A DNA stretch of 64,000 nt from Plantibacter sp. ME-Dv--P-122b. Its GTDB lineage: Bacteria > Actinomycetota > Actinomycetes > Actinomycetales > Microbacteriaceae. Below are positions 42,295-49,685 of the stretch, one piece after another; the first letter of the stretch is position 1; the number at the start of each line of letters is the position of its first letter. The position numbers and the translations under genes were made by a program. The notes below the pieces were generated by a model. That model saw only the letters and a list, made by a program, of their open reading frames with translations. It was not told the DNA's origin and did not search any database. The stretch is from the NCBI RefSeq assembly GCF_030209375.1, contig NZ_JARVSC010000009.1, forward strand, positions 124,001-188,000, read 5' to 3'.

Positions 42295-42302
42295 GTGAAA
42301 CC
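42287..42302. promoter_or_regulatory. parS: parS site 3, overlapping the parA start
   Basis: TGTTTCACGTGAAACC matches parS at 15 of 16 positions. The GTG start codon of parA is formed by its central bases on the minus strand, so ParB bound here would cover the translation start and the leader region. Confidence 0.88.
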
Positions 42303-42488
42303 TTCTTGCTCGAAACGTGTACATCAACCGTACCAGCGTGGGCTGACGCCAGGGGAGCGATCTCCGACAGTGATCGGGGGAGTGCGGACGCGTCGCGTCC
42401 CTTGAGCGCCGTTTCGCGACACCCGCATCTCGTCGATCGCCCCGCATGATGCTCAGAAAGGAACCCGCGCCCTCCTTCTTCCACAGGG

Positions 42489-42497
42489 TTATCCACA
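42489..42497 (+). promoter_or_regulatory. DnaA box
   Basis: TTATCCACA is a perfect DnaA box. It lies upstream of parA in the gene-free region. Confidence 0.6.
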
Positions 42498-42806
42498 GGG
42501 CTCCGGGATGCCCGACGCCGCGTAACCGCGTGCGCCTCGGGTGTGCAGGTCGAAGCTGGTCAGATCAATACGAGACGAGGCCGACGGACGTGTGTTGACA
42601 ATGATGGATGAGAACCCTCTGTGATCAAGCAGAGATCCGCGTCTTTCCGCGGAAGTTTGCACCAGAAGGCCCCACTCCGGGTCCGGTAGGTCCAGGCTCT
42701 TGCCCCGGTGCGGGTTGCCCACAGTGCGGTGATACGCCGATTGGGGCCCGCTTCTTCACGGAGGATCACCAGTTCCTCCGGTTAAGCGCGAGAACTGTCC
42801 ACAGAG

Positions 42807-42815
42807 TTATCCACA
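42807..42815 (+). promoter_or_regulatory. DnaA box
   Basis: TTATCCACA is a perfect DnaA box; a second, weaker TGTCCACAG precedes it by about 12 bases. Confidence 0.6.
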
Positions 42816-42876
42816 GGCGCCATCTCGACACGCTCGGACGATGAAGAGGTGTACGACTGGCACAAGTTCGCGCCAG

Positions 42877-42892
42877 CGTTTCACGTGAAACC
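42877..42892. promoter_or_regulatory. parS: parS-like site 4
   Basis: CGTTTCACGTGAAACC matches parS at 14 of 16 positions, with the 14-base core intact. Confidence 0.85.
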
Positions 42893-43064
42893 TCGATTTC
42901 GCCCATGCCGAAGCGTCGAACAGCTCGCATCGATCTGCGGCCTTCCAGCCTCTAGTCACGGCCTGCTATCCGCCTCACCGGTGTGACCCGAAACCGGGGG
43001 AGCGGTAGCGACGAAGCATCACACAGTCGGCCCGATCCCACGCTCGGACCGACGTACCGGCCGC

Positions 43065-43080
43065 GGTTTCACGTGAAACA
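43065..43080. promoter_or_regulatory. parS: parS site 5
   Basis: GGTTTCACGTGAAACA matches parS at 15 of 16 positions. Confidence 0.88.
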
Positions 43081-43207
43081 CTCTCGACAGGACCAACACG
43101 ACCGATGGATGTGATCTCAAGCCAGCCTGCGACCGCGCACTGTGCTCGTTGAAGCTCACCTGTCTCCGCCACCGCGTTGCAGTCATGCCGGAGCGGACCG
43201 ACACCCA

Positions 43208-43223
43208 TGTTCCACGTGAAACT
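43208..43223. promoter_or_regulatory. parS: parS-like site 6
   Basis: TGTTCCACGTGAAACT matches parS at 14 of 16 positions; the core has one substitution. Confidence 0.75.
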
Positions 43224-43355
43224 TCGAAACCGTGTCGGTCCAGCTACACCGACCTCACTCGGGCGGGCATTCACTGAACGAACTGGGTCACACGAATCCA
43301 GGGCGACAAGAACCACCTCTGAGAACGAACAACTCAAGCAGGTGGCATCCTCCCA

Positions 43356-43371
43356 CGTTTCACGTGAAACG
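43356..43371. promoter_or_regulatory. parS: parS-like site 7
   Basis: CGTTTCACGTGAAACG is a perfect palindrome that matches parS at 14 of 16 positions, differing only at the outer bases. Confidence 0.87.
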
Positions 43372-43909
43372 TCGCTCGATCTCACACTTCAGGCAACAAG
43401 CGCCTTCCGCAGTGCCTATCTGGGCGCAGAATCATGCATCGTCAATAGGGAGTATGCCTGCTCCTTCCAAGCTGACAGGAGTCACGAGCACGACCTCCGC
43501 AGTGCCGACGCACTTCGACACATCGTTACGCCGAATGGCCGCCGTGCACCGCACGACGCTGCCCCGTCGGGGAGGGCGCTAGGAGCAGCAGGGTGCTCCA
43601 ATGTGACCGCACCGCACGGAGCCGGAATCTCCAAGAGGGGAGCGCCTTCGACGCACGCGATAGCGGCGGGCCGCCCATCCTCTCCTTCTTCGGCCGGCAG
43701 CTCACCCACCACCTCAGCCAACACCGACCCGCCGGTGGACATGAACCTGCCGACGGTCGCGCGCCAGTCGGCCTGCAGGCACATAAAGGAACTGGCGGAG
43801 TGCGCATCTCGCAGCGGGTGCCCAACGCGGTCCGCCACGTGATGCACCACCGCGAGTCAGTTGAACCTTTGGGACGGGGCGACGCATCTTGCAACCAAGG
43901 ACCGCCTTG

Positions 43910-43982
43910 GGACTTACCCGGGATTCGAACGAAGGCCTCAGATCCCTGACGAGCCCGACCGGATCACCAATCTGAGAGGTCC
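43910..43982 (-). pseudogene. tRNA-like remnant
   Basis: Read on the minus strand, the segment begins GGACCTCTCAGATTGGTGA (acceptor and D-arm-like) and ends GTTCGAATCCCGGGTAAGTCC (T-loop GTTCGAATC and a 3' strand). Only 5 of 7 acceptor pairs and little of the T stem can form, and no anticodon arm is convincing. It looks like a decayed tRNA or a tRNA-derived integration scar. Confidence 0.25.
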
Positions 43983-44397
43983 ACCGTTGCCACCCGCACT
44001 CGTCCGTCATCTCCGAAGGGGCAGCTAGCTGGCCGGCGACCGCGCATAGCATCGACGTCTGGGTGCGCCGACCACCGGAGCGCGGAGCATCGCCGCCCGT
44101 CGATGGCGGTGCCGGCGCCGCGTCACGAGACTGCAGCTATAGACCAAGTCAAGAACATATATGAGATACCAGGAGCAACACTGCTGGCAAACGTCAGAAA
44201 ACACCTGAATCCGGCCCGCCCAGCGCCCCAAATTCGTGTCCGAATGGAGCGGAGAATCGTTCCTGACGAACTCAGGACCTCTGAACTGGCCGCATGTTCC
44301 CGACCGGTTCGTCAGGAGCCATTCTCCCGCGAGCTCGCAAACCGCCAAATATCGGCCGAGGTGCGCACGCGGCTACTCCGAGAGCTCCCGACGGACT

Positions 44398-45039
44398 TCA
44401 GCCGCGGACGGTACCCACGATGACTCGGGTCGGCTCCGCGAGCACGCCCTCGCCGAGCGTTCGAACCTCGACGCCGGAGACCCGGTACTTGCGAAGCTCC
44501 TTGGTCGACGCGTCGACCTCCGCCTGCGCGCCGGCGCCCTTCATCAGAACCAGCTCTCCGCCGTCCTGAAGCAGGGGAGCGGTGAGGGGGAGCAACTTGC
44601 GGAGCGCGCTGACGGCTCGCGCGGTCACCTGGTCGAGGGGCTCATCGAGGCGAACCTCTTCAGCACGAGCTCGCACGACGTTGACGTTCTCAAGACCGAG
44701 GACACCGACCTGGTCGTTGAGCCAGGCGACCCGACGCTCCATCGGTTCGATGAGCACGAACTCGACGTCCGGCCGGGCGATCGCAAGGACCAGTCCAGGC
44801 AGCCCCGCACCAGTGCCGACGTCCCCGACACGTCCGGGACGAAGGAGTGGAGCCACGATCACGCTGTTGAGGATGTGTCGTGTCCAGAGACGCGGAAGCT
44901 CGAGAGGCCCGATCAGCCCGAGAGGTTCGCCGAACTCAGCCAGGTTCGCGGCGAAAGCACGACCGACATCGATGCGGTCGCCGAACAGCTCGGCTGCTTC
45001 CGCCGGTTCCGGCTCGAGTCCTGCAGGCACGTCAGTCAT
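44398..45039 (-). CDS. rsmG: 16S rRNA (guanine-527-N7)-methyltransferase RsmG (GidB)
   Basis: The product is 213 residues. LPRLWTRHILNS is the RsmG signature, VGDVGTGAGLPGLVLAI the SAM-binding motif and ARAVSALRKLLPL the late motif IV. It methylates G527 of 16S rRNA (E. coli numbering), and its loss gives low-level streptomycin resistance. The ATG is at 45039, just past a parS site, and jag lies 30 bases upstream on the same strand. The gene ends where the gene-free region begins. Confidence 0.93.
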   Translation of the reverse strand: MTDVPAGLEPEPAEAAELFGDRIDVGRAFAANLAEFGEPLGLIGPLELPRLWTRHILNSVIVAPLLRPGRVGDVGTGAGLPGLVLAIARPDVEFVLIEPMERRVAWLNDQVGVLGLENVNVVRARAEEVRLDEPLDQVTARAVSALRKLLPLTAPLLQDGGELVLMKGAGAQAEVDASTKELRKYRVSGVEVRTLGEGVLAEPTRVIVGTVRG

Positions 45040-45042
45040 CGC

Positions 45043-45058
45043 AGTTTCACGTGAAACG
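45043..45058. promoter_or_regulatory. parS: parS-like site 8
   Basis: AGTTTCACGTGAAACG matches parS at 14 of 16 positions. It fills the 30-base gap between jag and rsmG. Confidence 0.82.
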
Positions 45059-45069
45059 ATCAGGCCGCG

Positions 45070-45573
45070 TCAGCCGCGGGTGATGACGGTGTGACGGTCG
45101 CGGCCTTCACCGTGCGACTCGGACACGAAGCCGCGAGCCGACACGATGTCGTGGACGAGCTTGCGCTCGTAGCTCGACATCGGGGGGAGTGCCGCCTCGG
45201 TGGAACCGGCCTCGATGCGCTCGACCGCTCGCTCCACGAGGGCCCCGAGCTCCTGCTGACGGGCTTCGCGTGATCCGCCGATGTCGAGGATGAGGCGGGA
45301 GAAGCCACCGGTCCGGTTCTGAACAGCCAGGCGGGTCAGCTCCTGCAGCGCGTTGACGGTGTCAGGACGTGACAGGAGACGCAGGTTGCTCTCCGTGGGG
45401 GAGTCGATCGACACATAAGCACGACCATTGCGGGCATCGATGTCGATATCGCCATCGATATCGCAGATGTCGAGGAACTCCTCGATGTAGTCCGCTGCGA
45501 CGTCGCCCTCTTCTTCGAGCTGCGTGATGGTGGGTGCTTCGTCCTGGGCCGGGGCCAGTTCCTGGTCAGTCAC
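45070..45573 (-). CDS. jag: Jag/KhpB-type RNA-binding protein (KH-R3H)
   Basis: The product is 167 residues. An acidic N-terminus (about 1-45) is followed by a KH-like domain (IDIDARNGRAYVSID) and a C-terminal R3H domain with MSSYERKLVHDIVSARG and ESHGEGRDRHTVI, in which the Arg-His pair is visible. The Jag_N domain of firmicute proteins is absent, as is normal in actinobacteria. The protein binds RNA and is linked to cell elongation in other bacteria. GTG at 45573 lies 8 bases after the yidC stop, so the genes are coupled. Confidence 0.9.
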   Translation of the reverse strand: MTDQELAPAQDEAPTITQLEEEGDVAADYIEEFLDICDIDGDIDIDARNGRAYVSIDSPTESNLRLLSRPDTVNALQELTRLAVQNRTGGFSRLILDIGGSREARQQELGALVERAVERIEAGSTEAALPPMSSYERKLVHDIVSARGFVSESHGEGRDRHTVITRG

Positions 45574-45581
45574 CGATACTC

Positions 45582-46565
45582 CTACTTGTCTCGTCCGTCG
45601 GTCTGCTGCTTCTTCGCGCGCGCCTTGCCCATGGGCTGCTGGCGCTGCGTCGGGGTCTTCTTCTCGGGTACCGGCGCCTCGGAGATCGAGATGACGTCGC
45701 CGTTCGGCGTCATGAGCTTGCCCTTCCGCGCGAGACGCTCTTCACGAGCCTTCGCTGCGTCGGAACCGGGCGTCGGCATGTTCCGGATGACGAGGAACTG
45801 CTGCACCATCGTCCACGCGTTGGACGTCAGCCAGTAGAACATGACGCCGAGCGGGAAGGCGAAGCCGGAGAAGAGGAACACGAACGGCAGGATGTAGAGG
45901 AGGATCCGCTGCTGCTTGAACTGCGGGCTGGCCTTCGTCTCGGCCGACATGTTCTTCGACACGATCTGCAGCTGCGTGATGAACTGCGACGCGCACATGA
46001 GGATGACCATGACGGCGGCGATGATGACGACCGCCCAATTCACCGGGTTGCCGGCGAGTGCCGCCTGCATGCTCGTGTGCAACGGTGCGATCCCGAACAG
46101 GTTCGCGTCGCCGAACTGCACCGCGAGGGTCTCGTTCAGGGGGCCGACGCCGGCCTTGCTCTTCTGGGCGTCGTTGAGCACGGAGAACAGGGCGAAGAAG
46201 ATCGGCATCTGGACGAGCAGCGGCAGACATCCGCTGACGGGGGAGGTGCCGTGCTTCTTGTACAGCTCCATCGTCTCGCGGGACATCGCCTCGCGACTGG
46301 CCTGGTCGCGCTTGCCCTTGTACTTCTCCTGCACCTTCTTCATCTGCGGCGCGATCTCGAGCATCTTGCGCTGGCTCTTGATCTGCTTGATGAACAGGGG
46401 GATGAGCGCCGCACGGACGACGAGGACGAGCCCGACGATCGAGAGGACCCAGGTGAGACCGGCCGCAGGGTCGAGTCCGATGGCCGTCCACAGCAGGTGC
46501 CAGCCCACGAGGAGCAGCTCGACCGCCCACTTGAGCGGCCAGAGAATTGTGCCGATGATGTCCAT
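45582..46565 (-). CDS. yidC: Membrane protein insertase YidC
   Basis: The product is 327 residues with five membrane helices. The conserved hydrophilic Arg is in VVRAALIPLFIKQIKSQRKM, followed by a cytoplasmic coiled hairpin (LEIAPQMKKVQEKYKGKRD), SGCLPLLVQMPIFFALFSVL and a late FYWLTSNAWTMVQQFLV helix. A basic tail of about 60 residues can contact ribosomes. It inserts small membrane proteins alone or with SecYEG. It begins 9 bases after yidD. Confidence 0.95.
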   Translation of the reverse strand: MDIIGTILWPLKWAVELLLVGWHLLWTAIGLDPAAGLTWVLSIVGLVLVVRAALIPLFIKQIKSQRKMLEIAPQMKKVQEKYKGKRDQASREAMSRETMELYKKHGTSPVSGCLPLLVQMPIFFALFSVLNDAQKSKAGVGPLNETLAVQFGDANLFGIAPLHTSMQAALAGNPVNWAVVIIAAVMVILMCASQFITQLQIVSKNMSAETKASPQFKQQRILLYILPFVFLFSGFAFPLGVMFYWLTSNAWTMVQQFLVIRNMPTPGSDAAKAREERLARKGKLMTPNGDVISISEAPVPEKKTPTQRQQPMGKARAKKQQTDGRDK

Positions 46566-46574
46566 AGGTGCGGG

Positions 46575-46886
46575 TCAGCCCTTTCCGTGGCTCGGTTGCA
46601 CGACAAATCCGTGAGAAGTGACGCTGTACCGGAAGTTCTTCTTGGGTGGTACCTCGTCGAAACGAGGTGCTGCCCAGGGGTGGCATCTCGCGATGCGGGC
46701 CGCTGCCATCGCCGAACCGACAACGACACCGTGTTGCTGCACCGCTCCCAGAGCGTACGCGGAACAGCTGGGGTAATACCGGCAGACGTCCCCGTAGAGC
46801 GGCGAGATCGCGGCGCGGTACCCGCGAAGCGCCAACACCGCAGCATTGCGGGGCGCGAGGCAGGTGGCAGCGAGGACGCCGTTCAT
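46575..46886 (-). CDS. yidD: Membrane protein insertion efficiency factor YidD
   Basis: The product is 103 residues. RGYRAAISPLYGDVCRYYPSCS and RIARCHPW carry the family's conserved Cys and Arg residues. YidD acts at the inner face of the membrane next to YidC. Its ATG overlaps the rnpA stop as ATGA. The C-terminal 25 residues are variable, as is common. Confidence 0.92.
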   Translation of the reverse strand: MNGVLAATCLAPRNAAVLALRGYRAAISPLYGDVCRYYPSCSAYALGAVQQHGVVVGSAMAAARIARCHPWAAPRFDEVPPKKNFRYSVTSHGFVVQPSHGKG

Positions 46887-47245
46887 CGGTGCGCGTCCGA
46901 AGCCGGGGCGATGACGCCGCGTTTGGCGAAGGCGCGATCGACCTCGGCATGGAGCGAGGCGAACGGAGCCGTCGCTGCAGACGGCATCGCACGGATGACC
47001 ACGTCAGCCCCGCGGGCAGCGTGAACGACGCTGTCGTGGCAGATGGCCTTCAGGCGGCGTCTGACGAGATTGCGGGTCACTGCGTTTCCGACCGTTTTCG
47101 CAACGATGAACCCGAAGCGCGGCTGTCCGCCCTTCGGGTTCATGCGTACGTACGTGACCGTGTGCTCGCCGACGAACCGGGACCCGCGACGAACCACCCC
47201 TCGGTAGTCGTCGCCGGACGTGATCCGGCTCGCACGCTCGAGCAC
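46883..47245 (-). CDS. rnpA: Ribonuclease P protein component
   Basis: The product is about 120 residues. RFGFIVAKTVGNAVTRNLVRRRLKAI is the RNR signature that binds the RNase P RNA. The protein helps the RNA subunit mature tRNA 5' ends. GTG at 47245 (VLERASRITSGDDYR) is chosen because homologues start with this LxRxxRI(x)xxDD(Y/F) segment; a longer frame up to 47314 would overlap rpmH. It begins 7 bases after the rpmH stop. Confidence 0.92.
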   Translation of the reverse strand: MLERASRITSGDDYRGVVRRGSRFVGEHTVTYVRMNPKGGQPRFGFIVAKTVGNAVTRNLVRRRLKAICHDSVVHAARGADVVIRAMPSAATAPFASLHAEVDRAFAKRGVIAPASDAHR

Positions 47246-47252
47246 GACGGCT

Positions 47253-47390
47253 CTACGCGGAGAGTTCGGTGCGGCCCTTGGCGCGACGAGCCGACAGGAT
47301 GCCGCGGCCGGCACGCGTGCGCATGCGCAGACGGAAGCCGTGCTTCTTGGCGCGACGACGGTTGTTCGGCTGGAAGGTTCTCTTGCTCAT
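47253..47390 (-). CDS. rpmH: 50S ribosomal protein L34
   Basis: The product is 45 residues, [20 protein letters not shown] followed by [14 protein letters not shown], the complete L34 sequence pattern. It belongs to the large ribosomal subunit. GGAGA lies about 8 bases before the ATG on the minus strand. It heads the rpmH-rnpA-yidD-yidC-jag-rsmG operon and is divergent from dnaA. Confidence 0.97.
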   Translation of the reverse strand: MSKRTFQPNNRRRAKKHGFRLRMRTRAGRGILSARRAKGRTELSA

Positions 47391-47476
47391 AATTACGATC
47401 TCCGGATCATGACCCACCACTGCACAGGTGGCAGCAGGGTACGGAAGGGTGCCCGTGGGCAGAAGTCAACTGATTA

Positions 47477-47505
47477 AACCTACGGTCTACTCGCGCGAAG
47501 GTCAA
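47477..47505 (-). promoter_or_regulatory. Promoter of the rpmH operon
   Basis: On the minus strand TTGACC (47505-47500) and TAGGTT (47482-47477) are separated by exactly 17 bases, about 87 bases before the rpmH ATG. Confidence 0.65.
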
Positions 47506-47528
47506 ACCAGCGGCGCCCAAACGAATGA

Positions 47529-47691
47529 TTATCCACAGGATTCTCAGAAATTGTAGCAGTGACACGCAGGGCGGCCGTACAGTGATTTGGGACTGGGGCG
47601 ACGTGTTGTTAGCGTAAGCCCTCGGGTTATGCACAGCGTGTGGATAGCACCGCGCTCAGCCCCGAATACTCAGGGGAGAGCCTGTGGATGA
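47529..47691. promoter_or_regulatory. DnaA boxes upstream of dnaA
   Basis: One perfect box TTATCCACA (47529-47537) and three variants, TTATGCACA (47627), TGTGGATAG (47639) and TGTGGATGA (47683), lie in the 327-base rpmH-dnaA gap. They suggest autoregulation of dnaA and may be part of a bipartite origin. Confidence 0.6.
47587..47615 (+). promoter_or_regulatory. Candidate dnaA promoter
   Basis: TTGGGA (47587-47592) and TAGCGT (47610-47615) are separated by 17 bases. DnaA boxes stand just downstream. Confidence 0.45.
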
Positions 47692-47717
47692 ACCTGTGAG
47701 TATGTGTGGGGAGAACT

Positions 47718-49139
47718 ATGTCGGACGCCGACGATGCGATCGCTGAGACCTGGCAATCGGTGCTCGAGATCCTCTCCGTCGACGACCGCATCACCCCGCC
47801 ACTCCGCGGGTTCCTCAACCTCATCGTCCCCAAGGGCATCATGGGCGGCACCTTCTACCTGGAGGTGCCCAACGAGTTCACGATGGGCATGCTCAACCAG
47901 CGCATGCGGGCACCGATCCTCGCCGCACTCGCGTCCATCGTCGATGGTGGTCCCGTCGGCAACTACGCGATCGTCGTCAACCCCGACATCGTCGAGGAAC
48001 GATACGAGCAGACCGGCTTCCAGCACATCGACCCGGCACCGCTCGAGTCGCCGCAGCCGCAGCTGACCCCGACGCCCACGCTGCCGGCTCGCGAGAACGA
48101 CACCCGACTCAACCCGAAGTACAGCTTCGACAACTTCGTCATCGGCCAGTCCAACCGGTTCGCGCACGCGGCCGCGGTGGCCGTGGCTGAAGCGCCGGCC
48201 AAGGCCTACAACCCGTTGTTCGTGTACGGCGACTCCGGGCTCGGCAAGACCCACCTCCTCCACGCCATCGGCCACTACGCGATGAACCTCTACGCGGGGA
48301 TCCGCGTCCGGTACGTGTCCAGCGAGGAGTTCACGAACGACTTCATCAACTCGATCGCCAACAACCGTGGATCGTTCTTCCAGTCGCGGTACCGCGACAT
48401 CGACATCCTGCTGATCGACGACATCCAGTTCCTCCAGGGCAAGGCGGAGACGCAGGAGGCGTTCTTCCACACCTTCAACACCCTGCACGATCACAACAAG
48501 CAGGTGGTCATCACCAGCGACCTGCCGCCGAAAGCACTCACCGGCTTCGAGGAGCGGATGCGTTCACGCTTCGAGTGGGGGCTCATCACCGACGTCCAGG
48601 CCCCCGACCTCGAGACGCGCATCGCGATCCTGCGCAAGAAGGCGCAGAACGAGAAGCTGCACATCCCGGACGAGGTCCTCGAGTTCATCGCCACCAAGGT
48701 GTCGAGCAACATCCGTGAGCTGGAGGGCACGCTCATCCGGGTCGTCGCGTTCGCGAGCCTGAACCGGACGGCCGTCGACATGACGCTGGCCCAGACGGTG
48801 CTGAAGGACGTCATCAGCCTCGACGACGACAACGTCATCTCGCCGATCGACATCATCAACACGACAGCCGACTACTTCAAGCTCTCGGTCGACGACCTGT
48901 ACGGCTCGAGTCGGTCGCAGGCGGTGGCGACGGCGCGTCAGATCGCGATGTACCTCTGTCGCGAGCTCACGAACCTCTCGCTCCCGAAGATCGGTCAGCT
49001 GTTCGGCAACCGGGACCACACGACGGTCATGTACGCCAACCGGAAGATCACCGACCTCATGCAGGAGAAGCGTTCGATCTACAACCAGGTGACCGAGCTC
49101 ACGAGCCGCATCAAGCAGAACCTGCGCTACGGCGCCTGA
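47718..49139 (+). CDS. dnaA: Chromosomal replication initiator DnaA
   Basis: The product is 473 residues. The N-terminal domain (about 1-85) binds helicase. The AAA+ core has Walker A GDSGLGKTHLLHAIG at about 170 and Walker B LLIDDIQFLQGK. The C-terminal domain IV ends with LPKIGQLFGNRDHTTVMYANRKI, the DnaA-box recognition signature. The linker domain II is short. The ATG at 47718 has GGAG 5 bases upstream; an in-frame GTG at 47706 has none. A hairpin terminator follows at 49238. Confidence 0.98.
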   Translation: MSDADDAIAETWQSVLEILSVDDRITPPLRGFLNLIVPKGIMGGTFYLEVPNEFTMGMLNQRMRAPILAALASIVDGGPVGNYAIVVNPDIVEERYEQTGFQHIDPAPLESPQPQLTPTPTLPARENDTRLNPKYSFDNFVIGQSNRFAHAAAVAVAEAPAKAYNPLFVYGDSGLGKTHLLHAIGHYAMNLYAGIRVRYVSSEEFTNDFINSIANNRGSFFQSRYRDIDILLIDDIQFLQGKAETQEAFFHTFNTLHDHNKQVVITSDLPPKALTGFEERMRSRFEWGLITDVQAPDLETRIAILRKKAQNEKLHIPDEVLEFIATKVSSNIRELEGTLIRVVAFASLNRTAVDMTLAQTVLKDVISLDDDNVISPIDIINTTADYFKLSVDDLYGSSRSQAVATARQIAMYLCRELTNLSLPKIGQLFGNRDHTTVMYANRKITDLMQEKRSIYNQVTELTSRIKQNLRYGA

Positions 49140-49146
49140 CCCCTGT

Positions 49147-49197
49147 CCGGTCACTGAGCCTGTCGAAGTGCCGCCCCTCGACAGGCTCGGGGACCGG
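49147..49197. repeat. Intergenic inverted repeat, copy 2 of the CTTCGACAAGCTCAG family
   Basis: The arms CCGGTCACTGAGCCTGTCGA (from 49147) and TCGACAGGCTCGGGGACCGG (to 49197) face each other with about 9 bases between. It lies immediately after dnaA. Confidence 0.7.
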
Positions 49198-49237
49198 GGA
49201 ACCGCTACGGCGCCTGAGGCGTCCTGGTGAACGTTTC

Positions 49238-49273
49238 CGGCCCCTCGACGCACTCGGTGCGCTCGAGGGGCCG
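49238..49273 (+). terminator. dnaA terminator
   Basis: The stem CGGCCCCTCGA/TCGAGGGGCCG is continued by CGCAC/GTGCG with one bulged base and closes a three-base loop. Confidence 0.7.
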
Positions 49274-49685
49274 ATTTCGTTCATCAGGCGACGACGAGCG
49301 CACATTCCACGACATGATCCGCGACCGATCTCTCCACATTCCGACCTCGCAGCCCTGTGGATAACCTGTGGAGGGATGTGGAAGCTCCGGGCAGGCTTGT
49401 GAGTGAACATCGTTCACCGGCCTCCGCGTCCCACACCCTCGTGTCGTTCTCTCCACAGGCCACCACCAAGTTACACACATGTAGTTCCCTGTGTTCGAGC
49501 GGGTTCGGCGGACTTATCCACAGTTTCCACACCGGTTAAGACTGTTAACCGTTAATTCAATGATCTCTCCGCCAAACAACCTTTCCCCAGGCTCGCTTCT
49601 CCACAGCACCCCGTCCCACTCGACCCCGGAAGCGGACCCACTAGCATTGGTGACGTCATCGAGAGCCAGAGACAGGGGACTTGTC
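49274..49685. other. oriC: Probable replication origin (oriC) between dnaA and dnaN
   Basis: The gap holds perfect DnaA boxes TGTGGATAA (49356-49364) and TTATCCACA (49514-49522), the variant TTACACACA (49471-49479) and several CTGTGGAG or CTCCACAG half-like sites. The AT-rich tract at about 49533-49562 (GTTAAGACTGTTAACCGTTA) is a likely unwinding element near dnaN. dnaA-dnaN spacing and content match other actinobacterial origins. I see no gene in it. Confidence 0.8.

Larger units (their letters stand above)
42303..44397. other. Gene-free parS-rich region between parA and rsmG
   Basis: About 2.1 kb contains no open frame with coding character; every frame here is Arg/Ser-rich or broken and lacks a ribosome binding site. 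It holds four parS-like sites (42877, 43065, 43208 and 43356), two perfect DnaA boxes (42489 and 42807), a tRNA-like remnant (43910-43982) and a lower-GC stretch (about 44130-44220). In most actinobacteria parA follows rsmG within a few hundred bases. The region is probably a centromere-like site; degenerate former genes cannot be excluded. Confidence 0.6.

Noticed and set aside
43177-43842. 221-codon plus-strand frame in the parA-rsmG gap
   Set aside because: Composition is Ser/Ala/Arg/Thr-rich without structure, it contains two parS sites read as HVK or HVSRET, and no ribosome binding site precedes it.
43482-43850. 122-codon minus-strand frame in the parA-rsmG gap
   Set aside because: It looks a little more protein-like than its neighbours but has no known motif, no ribosome binding site and no partner; not enough to call a gene.
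44103-44423. 106-codon plus-strand frame ending inside rsmG
   Set aside because: It overlaps the end of rsmG on the other strand, has no binding site and crosses a composition change.
49491-49685. Extension of the dnaN frame into the dnaA-dnaN gap
   Set aside because: It reads through DnaA boxes and the AT-rich tract of the origin; homologous clamps begin at the GTG at 49686.
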